A DNA stretch of 64,000 nucleotides. Origin: Reticulitermes speratus (lineage: Eukaryota; Arthropoda; Insecta; Blattodea; Rhinotermitidae). The notes below the pieces were generated by a model. It was not told where the DNA came from, searched no databases, and saw only the letters and a list, made by a program, of their open reading frames with translations. Made by a program: the position numbers and the translations under genes. Positions 54,206 through 64,000 of the stretch are shown in pieces. The stretch covers positions 20,152,635 to 20,216,634 of the forward strand of contig JAJKFL010000005.1 in the NCBI GenBank assembly GCA_021186555.1. The letters are read 5' to 3'. The first letter of the stretch is position 1, and each line of letters starts with the position of its first letter.

Positions 54206-54927
54206 GAGCGGTGAGGAGACTCCACCGTAGTACTCCTCACCGCACAACACGTAGTACACTTCGCTCCACGCAAAAACATTTCATATGCTTTTAATACCAC
54301 ACGCCAGCAGTTCCACAATCTACCATCTACAGTGCTTTTATAATTTTACAACTTTTAGAGAATCTTTTTACAAGATTTTAACTTATGTTTCAAAGTGCAG
54401 ATAGAATATTTTAAATCATGTGTTGAAGTGACTGTAGCTTTTAGCAATAAACCCCCCTGACGATGATCCTAGGATCGAAACACGTGTAGGGGTACAATTT
54501 TAACAATTTTATAATAAAGCTACTTAAAAAATGGTTTTAGTGTGCATCGGTTGGTTTATAACTTAATTTAATATGACGAAGATGCACGGTGTCAACAGTG
54601 TGAAATCTGAAACATACTTAACCCGTTTATCTTTTCTTATACAACTTAAAGGTTTACATTCTTGAATGTTATACAACTTTCTTTTTAACCACAACTCTAC
54701 TGAATTCACAACAATACTATTCCATAAATTTATAACTATCAGCAGCTTACTCTATTTGTAATCATTTGTTTGAAATTATCATTTCTTATACAGAATCAAA
54801 GTACATTTATTTCTATAACTACATGCATCATTCATTCACTATGCATTTTCACGTCTGAGTCAAACAAAGTGTTCCTAGTCTTATTAGTCACATTGGTCTG
54901 TATTTGTCGTCACGTCGGACCGTAATA
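54206..54927. other. Left flank of the retroelement, with a hairpin motif and a short inverted repeat
   Basis: GCGGTGAGGAG at 54,209 and CTCCTCACCGC at about 54,234 form an 11-bp hairpin right at the satellite edge. A hairpin motif lies at 54,457-54,481. The rest is AT-rich. No copy of this stretch was recognised on the other side of the retroelement. Confidence 0.5.
54457..54481 (+). repeat. Hairpin motif (CTGACGAT, GATCC/GGATC stem, GAAAC)
   Basis: CTGACGAT is followed by GATCC, TA, GGATC and GAAAC. The stem is a perfect 5-bp palindrome with a two-base loop. It is the cleanest single copy of the motif. Confidence 0.7.
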
Positions 54928-57900
54928 CTATTCCTGCAAGAATGGCTTCAACGCTCTTTTGTTAAACTGTCCTCGGATCTTACCATCTGAGCTGGATAGC
55001 TCAAACATAGACGGAGGGATTATTTGGGTAATGATGTAAGGTCCAATATAAGGTGACATAAACTTTGCTGTAACCCCTTGTAGAGCATCTGAAATAGGCT
55101 GGGACTTAACAAGGACCTTATCATTTAATTTTGGCTCCCATTTACCTAGGCCTAGTTTCCCTTTTCTTTGCCTTTCAAATGCCTTCCTTTTCATCTTCGC
55201 GTAAGCGCGAAACAACTTATCTTCTAGCCTTTCCACTACTGGCAACTGGTCTGGGGACTTAGATAACATTTCTCCAAACATATCTGGCATTGGCTCCCCA
55301 AACATCAGTTCCACGGGCGTATATACAGTTGAACCCCTATAGTGGTATTCAACCATCTCTCGATGAAAGGAATTAACTCAGCCCACCCCTTTTGTTTCTC
55401 ATGGCAGTATATCTTACAGAACTTGCCAATCTCACGCATAACTCGCTCAGCTGGGTTACTTTGGGGGTTTCGGATTGGTGAAAACTTCACTGATATTTGA
55501 TAATTGGTCAAGGTCCTTTTCCACATGGGAGAGGTGAACTGTGAACCATGGTCGGACAGGATGCACCTTGGAACTCGGATGTGAGGGAAGTAATTAGAAG
55601 TAAGTTTGAATAAGCAAGCCTTGGTAGTTGCCGATCTGAGTGGGTACAATTTCACATGCTTAGAAAACACGTCCAGGCATACCAGTAGGTATCTCAACCT
55701 TCCCTTGCTTGTTGGCAAAGGCCCATACAAATCTACAGCTAGTAGGTCCCCCGGGCTACTGGGTAAATGTGACCTGCTCTCAATAATATACCCGCGATTA
55801 GGGTGTTTAAAGCGCTGACAGACGTCACAACAAGAAATGAACTTTCTCACTTTCCGGCCCAGGTTCTTACAGTAAAACGTATGAGCTAAGTGCGCTATAC
55901 ACTTGTCAGTACCTTGGTGGCCTAAAGCCTTATGCACAAATTGAATGACTTGGCGCTCCAGGCTTGTGGGTAGAAACGGTCTCCAATATGGGTGCCCTTT
56001 GTCGCCTTTACAGTGCAATACATCATTTATTAACTTGTACTTGTCAGCTGTTGACAGCTGCACCGCCTCTAAATCACCCTTTATCTTCTGTACAACGGGG
56101 TCTTCCTTCTGATACCTAGCGAGGTTCTTCAATGTCTCCTTCACAGTAGGATCCAAGTTTAGATCTATGGCAGCTATCATAATTTCCTTAGGCCTGGTAA
56201 CAGCCTTTATTTGTTGCTGCGTGAGTCCAACAGGGTTACGACTCAAAATGTCTGCCAGGAAGTTACTAGATCCACTGATATGTACTACTTCCAGGTCGTA
56301 TTCCTGCAATTGCATCACCCAGCGGGCAATTCTGTCAGACGTTAAGACACACCTCTTAAGGAAAGAAAGTGATTTGTTATCAGTAAACACTTTAATTTGA
56401 CGCCCGTACACATAAAGCCTGAATTTCTGCAAGGCGTATACTATTGCAAGTAGTTTTTGCTCGCACGTCGAATATCTTTGTTCAGTAGGGGACAGCACGC
56501 GTGAAGCGGTGGATACTATCTGTGTCACCCCAGCGTCGTCAACTTGCAACAATATAGCGCCAATAGCGATTTTACTAGCATCGGTGTATATGCAAAAGGG
56601 GATGTCTTCTTCAGGGTGGACCAGGCTGATGCTATTCGAGAATTTCCCGCGCAATGTTTCAAAAGCTTCCTGAAGTTCAGCTGTCCAGCGCCATTTTGTC
56701 CCCTTTTTCATCAGAGACACTAACGGAGCAACATACTGCGAATAGTTCACAATAAACCTGTGATGGAAGTTACAAGTCCCTAAAAACTGACGCAATTATC
56801 TTTGGTTTCTAGGCACGGGATAGTTCAAAATTGCAGCCGTCCGCTGCGGGTCAGCCGAAACGCCTGTTTGACTTATTTCATGGCCCAGAAACGAAATCTT
56901 CGTCTGACAAAACTTGCACTTACTTGCGTTAATGTTAAAGCCGGCTCTAGTGAGCCTTCCCAGTATGGTATCTAAATGTTGCATGTGTTCTCGGAAGTTC
57001 CTCGAGAAAACCACAAGGTCATCAACATACGAAACCGTGTATTCACAAGCATCTCCCCCCAGAACCATCTTCAGTGCTCTCATAAGGGCGGACAACGAAT
57101 TTCTAAACCCATACGGGGTGCGTGTATATTGATACAAACTTGAATCAAATAAGAAGGCAGTGTGTAACGGCGAGATTCCCTTGTTAAGGGAATTTGTAAA
57201 AAAGCGGAGGATAAGTCCAAGTTAGTCATGTACCTAGCCCCATGGAAACGTTGTAGCAACTCCGATAAGGGTTGGGTTCGTTCTCGGTCAGGTACGGTGA
57301 TACTATTAATCTTTCTGGCGTCAATACAGATTCGAGGCCTTTTTCCTTCCTTCAACACGACAGTCATAGGGTTTACATAAGGAGAAGTAGAAAGTTCTAC
57401 GATTCCGTCCTCTAAGAGTTGTCTTATTTGTTTCCTCACTAATGGGCATAATGAAAAGGGGATAGGCCGGGAATGACCAACGACTGGAGCTGAGCTATTT
57501 ACTTCGAATTTATATTCAAAACTATTACAGGTTCCTGGCTTGGTTGTCAAATTATTTAAGTACTTTAACAACAGCTGGACTAGTTGCCGTTTCTCATTAG
57601 ATGTCAAATTTTCGTTTTCCTCAATCAGCGAAACTACTCCTTCCGCGGTCATACAACGTGGATCTGGCGACACAGGCTTAAGACTGTCCATTCGGGCTCC
57701 ATTCATTTGTCTGCTTTGCATTTCATCGTAATCACTTCCAGTGCCCTTTGCATTTTCATTTAACTTAACGTCATTTTTATCATCCTCATCAACGTTATCA
57801 TTTTCATCATCACTCAAACTTAGAGCATCCTCACTCATAAGGGTTCGTTTACCCTTTCCAATCCCTTTCTTCATAACTTCCACTAAGGGCATTATCATAA

Positions 57901-60690
57901 TTTGAAATTTCTCGCCTAACTTCGCAGACTTCCTGTAGGTATACCGGTATGGAGCAACTCGATCTAGGCGTATCCTCTAGCGGCGGTGTCATATTTGTGT
58001 GGCCTGTATGCCGGACAACACAATCCTTAGCAAACCCTGTATTAGCGGCCTCGGAATTCGTTTCCTGAAATTTTTCAAAGGGGCGTTTCCTCACCTCTCC
58101 CCCCATGTCATAGCACAGGCATTGTTCCTTAAAATCAAGTACAATTCCATATTCGTTAAAGAAATTGGCACCCAAAATTACAGGCCCAATTAGTTGCGAA
58201 CAAACCAGGAAATTCTGTTCAAACTTGTCAGTTTCTAATGAAAAATGCAACAACACTTGCTTTTTAATTCTTTTGGAGCGCGTCCCCAACGCGGTAATCA
58301 ATATAGCTCCCTCAACTGGCAATTCCAAAGTAGGCCATCCTGCTAATTTTAATTCTTCATATATCCTTTCAGACATTAAGCAAACTTCTGCCCCACTGTC
58401 AACAACGGCGGTAACTTCCTTATTAGCAAACATCAACTTGACATGCGGACTAGCTGGCAATCTTAAATCATTTAAGTAATATATAGCCACTTCATCTGTT
58501 CGGGTTATACTTTCTTTTTCTTGGCCTTGAATATTCTTAACTTCTGGCTTTTTATCTTAGGGAACCAAATCATCCAATAAATTTTGACCTGGGGCACGGG
58601 TTTCATATGCGAGCGACGTATCCCCCACTACCTCGCTCATTTCTAGTTTAATGAAGCGCCGTCGCGGCACCTATTACTATTAACTTGTCGGTAATGTTCA
58701 TTACTATCATCCTGCTGAGGATTTCGGCTGAACGCAGGAGCGTTAGGGTCTAAGTCCGGTAGAGCTACAGGTCGTGACGACTGTAAGGGCTGTCCATATC
58801 TTTCTGCACGGTTGCCAAAATTTGATCTGTTCCTCACATTTACATTTCGGGAATTAGACCCGTCCCTTGCGAAATTCGAAGCTCGTGAATAATAAGCCTG
58901 CCGCACAAAGCGACTATTATCCTCTGTTCTTTCATTCCCCCGAGACTGAAAGGAGCGTGAGGAATTATTTCTGAACGGAGGGACCGGGTTTGGTCTCGGA
59001 GCAGGGTTATGATCCTCCATCATTTCCAGTCTCTTTAAGATATCCACTGCATCCTGTACAGTCTGCAATGGCGCAGTTGCCAAAATTCTCTGAATAAAGA
59101 GAGGAAAGTGGAATTGCAGAGCGCTAATTAATTCACAGTCAGGAATGTTCGGCTCTAGATATGTGGCTAGTACTGCATACTTTAAAAGGTGAGCGGACAT
59201 TTTATCACCTGATTGTTTCGAGTATTTATCTCTATAGATGGAACATCTTGCTAGGCTCTGAGCCTCTCTACTCCAGAAGTGATGGGTAAATGCTGATTTG
59301 AAATCTTCATAACATTTCAATGTGTGGGATATTGAAATCAGCCAGGAATGCGCCAATGGGTCTGTGATCGAACGTATGGCAATGGATAACTGCAGGTCCT
59401 TAGAACCGATTTCAGACGCAAATAATCGTCTAACTGTCTGAGATGAAAAATAGGGTTTATTTTAGAACAGTCACTGAAGTCAGGCAGCTTCACGTCGTTT
59501 GCAGTCAGGTAGTACACTGGTGCGCATTGGCGGTTAAATGTCTGGGAGAGGTTGGGAACAGTTGACTGTATAGCATGCGACCCAGAAGAACAATGCATAT
59601 TACAATTCCTTTCACTCACACCATTCGCAATCCTTATGCTAGAGGACTCTGAAAGGTTAGTTTGGGCCAAAGTGTTCAAGTTAAACTGATCATTTCGGTC
59701 ACCAGCAGCTTGCAACTCGCCAACGTCGCAAACAGCTGATCGACCTGTTACCTCACTGGCCGCCGCTAGCTTCACTTTCAAAGAGTTAATTTCTAAATTT
59801 GCGTTATGGAATTCTGATTTATTTCTTTCTACCGCTACTTGAAAATCTGCAACCTTTTCTTCCATCCCTTTCATGCTACTACTAACTTTCTCAATATCTG
59901 TCCCTGCTCTAAGTTGCCATCTAGCGTGATCTGCGGTTATCTCTTCACTGAACTTGCTGAAATCCTGCCTCACGCTTATTACCTCACCCTCAGTGTCATA
60001 TTTGTATTTTTGAATCTCTTCAATTTGGGATTTGGATCTAGCGTTCACTTCATGGGCAATTCTTTCAACTCCCTTTCTGGTATCTACAATGTGAGCATTA
60101 ATTTTCTCAAGCAAATTATCACTTATACCTTCTATTGTTACTTTGACTTGTTGCAGTTCCTTATCAGTATCATTACGCAAGGCAGAAAAATCCTGCGACA
60201 TGTTAGTTACCTCATTCTGAAATTTCTGCGATAATTCTTCTCTCAGATTAACTGCTTCGGACTGAAATTTCACTGTCAATTCCTCTGCTCGTTTTTGGTT
60301 CTCTGCCCGGAATTTAGAAGTTAATTGTGAGGTCAAATTAGAAGTAATATCTGCCGCCAATTTAACATTCTCAGCCTTGAAATTGGAATTCATTGTCTCA
60401 ACTACTGTAGCAATATCCGCTTTCAGACTGCTTACAACATCTAACAATAACACATGTAATTGCATAGTTGACATGGTTGCTTTTTCCGGTTCTATGACTG
60501 CACTATGTTCAATGCTGCCTTCCTGCCTTGTTAACAGAGTTGGAGCCGTTACTACTACGCCTTCGTCAGTTGAAGTTTCATCTTCAACACCTACCTCACT
60601 TACTTCTGCTAAACTATTTACTTGATTTTCACTCTCATCAGTCTCTGATGCTGGAACTGTTCGGTTTCTCAAATTTCGCTCAGCCATTTT
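54928..60690 (-). mobile_element. Ty3/Gypsy-type LTR retroelement, nearly whole, fossil copy
   Basis: Parts in element order on the minus strand: gag region about 60,690-58,640 (long coiled-coil-rich N-terminal part, then a retrotransposon gag-like domain and an Asn/Arg-rich tail); aspartic protease near 58,400 (VVDSGAEVCLM); reverse transcriptase about 57,400-56,800 (YVDDLVVFS); RNase H about 56,700-56,250 (YTDASKIAIGAILLQ, FTDNKSLSFL); integrase about 56,000-55,330 (HKALGHQGTDKC zinc-finger part, LSDHGSQF and NPAERVMREIG core motifs) and a C-terminal tail to about 54,930. The RNase H-before-integrase order and motifs fit the Gypsy group. No envelope gene is seen. Long terminal repeats were not recognised by eye at either side. 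The copy is broken in a few places (about three to five), yet long stretches are open, so it is probably fairly young. Confidence 0.9.
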
Positions 60691-61265
60691 GTTTCAATTC
60701 TTTACACAAAGATTTACACAAATTTTTACACTGTATACCTGGTGACTTTCTGTAGGATCAGGCTGCACGATGTACGCCGTGTGGGCAGGATCGCTGATCC
60801 TTGATGGAGGCTCGGCTGCCGATGTAAGCTGCCAGGGAGGTCGGACGTGAGGTTGCTCGCTAACTTCACACCATCGTTAGTAGCTAGTCGGAGGCTGGCT
60901 AATACTGGTGTACACAGATCCGTTTTTCTTTCTTTGGTGCCGTGGTAACTGAAGGTTTTCTTCTTTATCCGGGCCCCAACGTTGAAGTGCCACTTCTTGT
61001 AACCGAACTTTGCTGGTTACTATTTTATTAATTTGATATACATCAAATTAATAGACTGTTCTCTCCAAAGGTTTAACTTTATTTATTTTATTACAATACA
61101 AACGTTAGCACAATGCCATCCGTCTACTCCTTTCCTTTACTGCCGCCAACTGACTCGGGACACCTGGTCTCTTGTCGTTGGCTATATTTAGAAGAGTGGA
61201 AGGGGAGAGCCGAACTGCTCCAACAATACTAGTATTTAATAATGTTTCAATAATGTTCGGCTACA
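60691..61265. other. Leader/right flank of the retroelement
   Basis: This lies upstream of the gag region in element orientation and should hold the leader and any 5' LTR. A perfect 11-base inverted repeat, ATTAATTTGAT and ATCAAATTAAT, is at about 61,026-61,051. AATAAAATAAATAAAG-type words lie on the minus strand near 61,080. No gene is seen. Confidence 0.45.
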
Positions 61266-62151
61266 ACCTGTCATGCCCTACACCACAGTGTCTGGCTGAG
61301 CCCACGCCGACCGAGCGAACAGAGACCAGAGCAGCGCCATCAACTATCGTGCCCGCCACAACAGTGGCTAGCTCAGTCCACGCCGACCTACCGAACAGAG
61401 GCAAGAAAAGCGCCTTCACCTGTCGTGCCCGCCACCACAGTGGCTGGTTGAGCCCACGACGACCGAGCGAACAGAGGCCAGATCAGCGCCTTCACCTGTC
61501 GTGCCTGCCACCACAAAGGCTGGCTGAGCCCACGCTGACCGAGCGAACAGGGGCCAGACCAGCTCACTCAACTGTCGTGCCCGCCAACACAGTGGCTGGC
61601 TGATCCCACGACGACCGAGCGAACAGAGGCCAGAGCAGCCCCCGTAACTTTCGTGTACGCCAACACAGTGGCTGGCTGAGCCCACGCCCACCAAGCGAAC
61701 AGAGGCCAGAGCAGCGCCCTCACCTGTTGTGCCCGCCACCACAGTGGCTGCCTGAGCCCACGCCGACAAAGCGAATAGATGCCAGGGCAGCGCGCTCAGC
61801 GGTCGTGCCCGGCCAACACAGTGGCTTGATGAGAAGGGAACAGAAGCCAGAGCAGCGCCCTCACCTGTCGTGCCCGTCACCACAGTGACTGTCTGTGCCC
61901 ACGCCGAAAAAGCGAACAGAGGCAAAATCAGCGCCCTCACCTGTCGTGCCCGATACCACAGTGGCTGGATGGGCCCACGCCAATTAAGCGAACAGAGGCC
62001 AGATCAGCGACCTCACCTGTCGTGCCAGCCACAACATTGGCTGGCTGGGCCCACGCCGAACATCGAAAAGAAGCCAGAACAGAGCCCTCACCTGTCGTGC
62101 CCGCCACCACAGTGGATAGCTGAGCCCACGCCGTCCAAGCGACCTGAGGCC
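61266..62151 (+). repeat. 76-bp satellite, second block, plus orientation (about 11.7 copies)
   Basis: It has the same 76-base unit and orientation as the array at 46,586-54,205. It starts in mid-unit (ACCTGTCATGCCC), which does not match the unit position where the first block stops. Confidence 0.93.
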
Positions 62152-62875
62152 ATCCACTGTGGTGGCGGGCACGACAGGTGAGGGCGCTGGTCTGGCCTCT
62201 GTTCGCTTGGTCGGCGAGGGCTCAGACAGCCACTGTGTTGGTGGGCACGAAAGTTGAGGGAGCTGGTCTGGCCTCTGTTCGTTTTGTCGGAGAGGGCTCA
62301 GCCATTCACTGTTGTGGCGACCACGACAGGTGAGGGCGCTGGTCAGGCATCTTTTCGCTCGGTCGGTGTGGACACAACCAGCCACTGTGGTGGCGGGCAC
62401 GACAGGTTAGGGCGCTGCTGTGGCCTCTGTTCGCTCGGTAGGAGTGGGATCAGCAAGCCACTGAGTTGGCGGGCACGACAGTTGAGGGTGCTGCTCTGGT
62501 CTCTTTTCGCTCAGTCGGCGAGGGAATCAGCCAGCCTCTGTGGTTCCTGGCACGACAGGTGAGGGCGCTCCTCTGGCCTCTGTTCGCTCGGGCGGCGTGG
62601 GCTCAGCAAGCCACTGTGTTGGCGGGCACGACAGTTGAGGGTGCTGCTCTGGTTTCTGTTCGCTCAGTCGGCGAGGGGACCAGCCAGCCTCTGTGGTTCC
62701 TGGCACGACAGGTGAGGGCGCTCCTCTGGCCTCTGTTCGCTCGGACGGCGTGGGCTCAGCAAGCCACTGTGTTCGCTGGCACGAAATATGAGTGCGCTGC
62801 TCTGGCATCTGTTCATTCTGTCGGCGTGGGCACAGACAGCCATTGTTTTTGCGTTCACGACAGGTGTGGGCGCTG
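62152..62875 (-). repeat. 76-bp satellite, third block, inverted (about 9.5 copies)
   Basis: From ATCCACTGTGGTGGCGGGCA at 62,152 the unit reads in reverse complement. Two inner copies share longer unit blocks (for example TCTGTGGTTCCTGGCACGAC at 62,537 and 62,689), giving a local 152-base dimer repeat. The array ends at about 62,875. Confidence 0.93.
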
Positions 62876-64000
62876 TAGTAGTTACGAGGTTATAATACCT
62901 AGCTACCACCACATACATACATAACAAACAACAAATGAAAACGCGTAGAAAATAGATAATAAGAAATAACATCTAAAAACAGTTGTTATATTAAACATGG
63001 TTAGGAGAGATCATTTGTTCCTGAATATTGTTACAGCTGGATGGGGTTCGAGACTTAATGATGTTAGACAATACCCTTACATGCCATTTTAAATTACGAG
63101 TAGCCTAGCTTGTCACATAAGTGGTAGGAATTAGTCAAGTTTGGCACTTGCTCACGGCGTGAATTCGAAAGTTAAAAGTTTTTACAGCACGTAAAGTATG
63201 TCCTACTGTAACATTTTCTTCAGTGAAACCTTTTCGTAAATTTTAGGACGGGATGGACGCAAAGAACACATACTGCAATTGGGGTTTGTTCTATTGTGTA
63301 CAGATGGCTTCAAACCACCCGTTACTGACGGCTAGCAATCTTATTGTCTTGCAACAAAACGTACCCTGAATAATGTCCGGCTATAATATTAGGCCAGTGG
63401 ACAGATATTCAAAATTAGTGGGGGGGGTTTTGTTTTCGTGAGAGAAAGTTGGAAGTTTGATGAAGAGGCAAGTAGCAGCGTTTCCGGCTTTAAACGAGTT
63501 AGACGCATCACATGCATACTGCACATTTGAACAGTCTAAAGTGAAAAATTTGAAATTTAAAATAAAAATTGGTGATGCAACAGCTTGTCATTCTGCAAAG
63601 TGTGTAAACGGGCAATAATGTTATTGTTAATAATGCTTTCCACACTACCCTTAAAATATAGTGAATTAAAATGAACCTGTGTTTTGTTGTATGAGTACCT
63701 GAACTGATGGGTAGGCCTACTCTAAGTCCGACTAAAGTAGCCTACATACATACATGACTATACGTTTTACAGATCAAAAGCCCGTTAATACGGCAGAATA
63801 TGAAACATGTCAACACGATAAGCACTTCCTGAGTAAAGCTTATGTGAACCGATATTGAGCTACTTTGTTTTTTCTCTCACGAAAGAAACCCGTGTAGCTG
63901 AGGAACGGTAAGACGGCTGTAATATATTGATAGTAGGGAGAGGGGAATAGTTGGCACACTTTTCACGTTATAATTTTTCACATTTTCTCTGTACGTGTTA
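62876..64000. other. Right-end spacer, no gene seen
   Basis: AT-rich sequence with only short frames. A weak inverted pair (TTTTCGTGAGAGAAA near 63,432 and TTTCTCTCACGAAA near 63,871) may mark a small element but lacks clear ends. Confidence 0.4.

Noticed and set aside
63424-63892. A possible 470-bp MITE with TTTCGTGAGAGAAA-type inverted ends
   Set aside because: The pairing is short and purine/pyrimidine-biased, and the bases outside it do not form clear ends or a duplication.

Overview
The window looks like insect nuclear DNA, most likely a roach or termite (Blattodea), although that placement is inferred. The reasons are one intron-rich insect gene of the spaetzle family with GT/AG splice sites, long AT-rich gene-poor stretches, several tRNA-derived SINE families, RTE-, Jockey- and RNase H-bearing LINEs, a mariner, pogo-like and hAT-like DNA elements, and no bacterial-type operons. 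Species-level placement cannot be made from reading alone. || Layout: 1-2815 holds a decayed LINE on the minus strand (endonuclease, reverse transcriptase, RNase H running off the left edge). 3.3-5.05 kb holds a fold-back repeat, a 250-bp tandem repeat and a SINE. 5.7-6.95 kb is a fossil Polinton-type DNA polymerase B fragment. 7-28.7 kb is gene-free: SINEs of several families, a 14.3-15.55 kb mariner, three RTE-type LINE 3' ends (one with a 22-bp target-site duplication), a 165-bp hAT-type MITE and a near-perfect 95-bp palindrome with a 12-bp flanking duplication. || 29.4-38.66 kb is the only host gene I can support: a secreted cystine-knot cytokine of the spaetzle family (spz3/spz4 type), seven coding exons on the plus strand whose phases all agree and give 438 codons. 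Its introns carry a 619-bp fold-back element, three pogo-like internally deleted elements and decayed LINE/SINE pieces. || 41.9-43.7 kb is the 5' half of a Jockey-type LINE (tandem-repeated 5' UTR, zinc-knuckle ORF1, start of the endonuclease), cut off on its 3' side and joined to a GC-rich repeat complex. That complex runs from 43.7 to 62.9 kb: duplicated 280-bp and 485-bp modules, three blocks of a 51-bp minisatellite, three 82-bp repeats, then about 100 tandem copies of a 76-bp satellite. The satellite is interrupted at 54.2-61.27 kb by a nearly whole Ty3/Gypsy retroelement (minus strand), resumes, and flips orientation head-to-head at 62,151. 62.9-64 kb shows nothing recognisable. || The most interesting cross-cutting signal is a short RNA-hairpin motif (CTGANGAT, a 5-bp stem, GAAAC) found at five or six places, in two cases inside inverted-repeat units with one-sided ~30-nt extensions and 10-12-nt duplications. 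The stem sequence changes between loci while pairing is kept. This resembles the hammerhead-ribozyme-bearing ends of Penelope-like elements but is not canonical.
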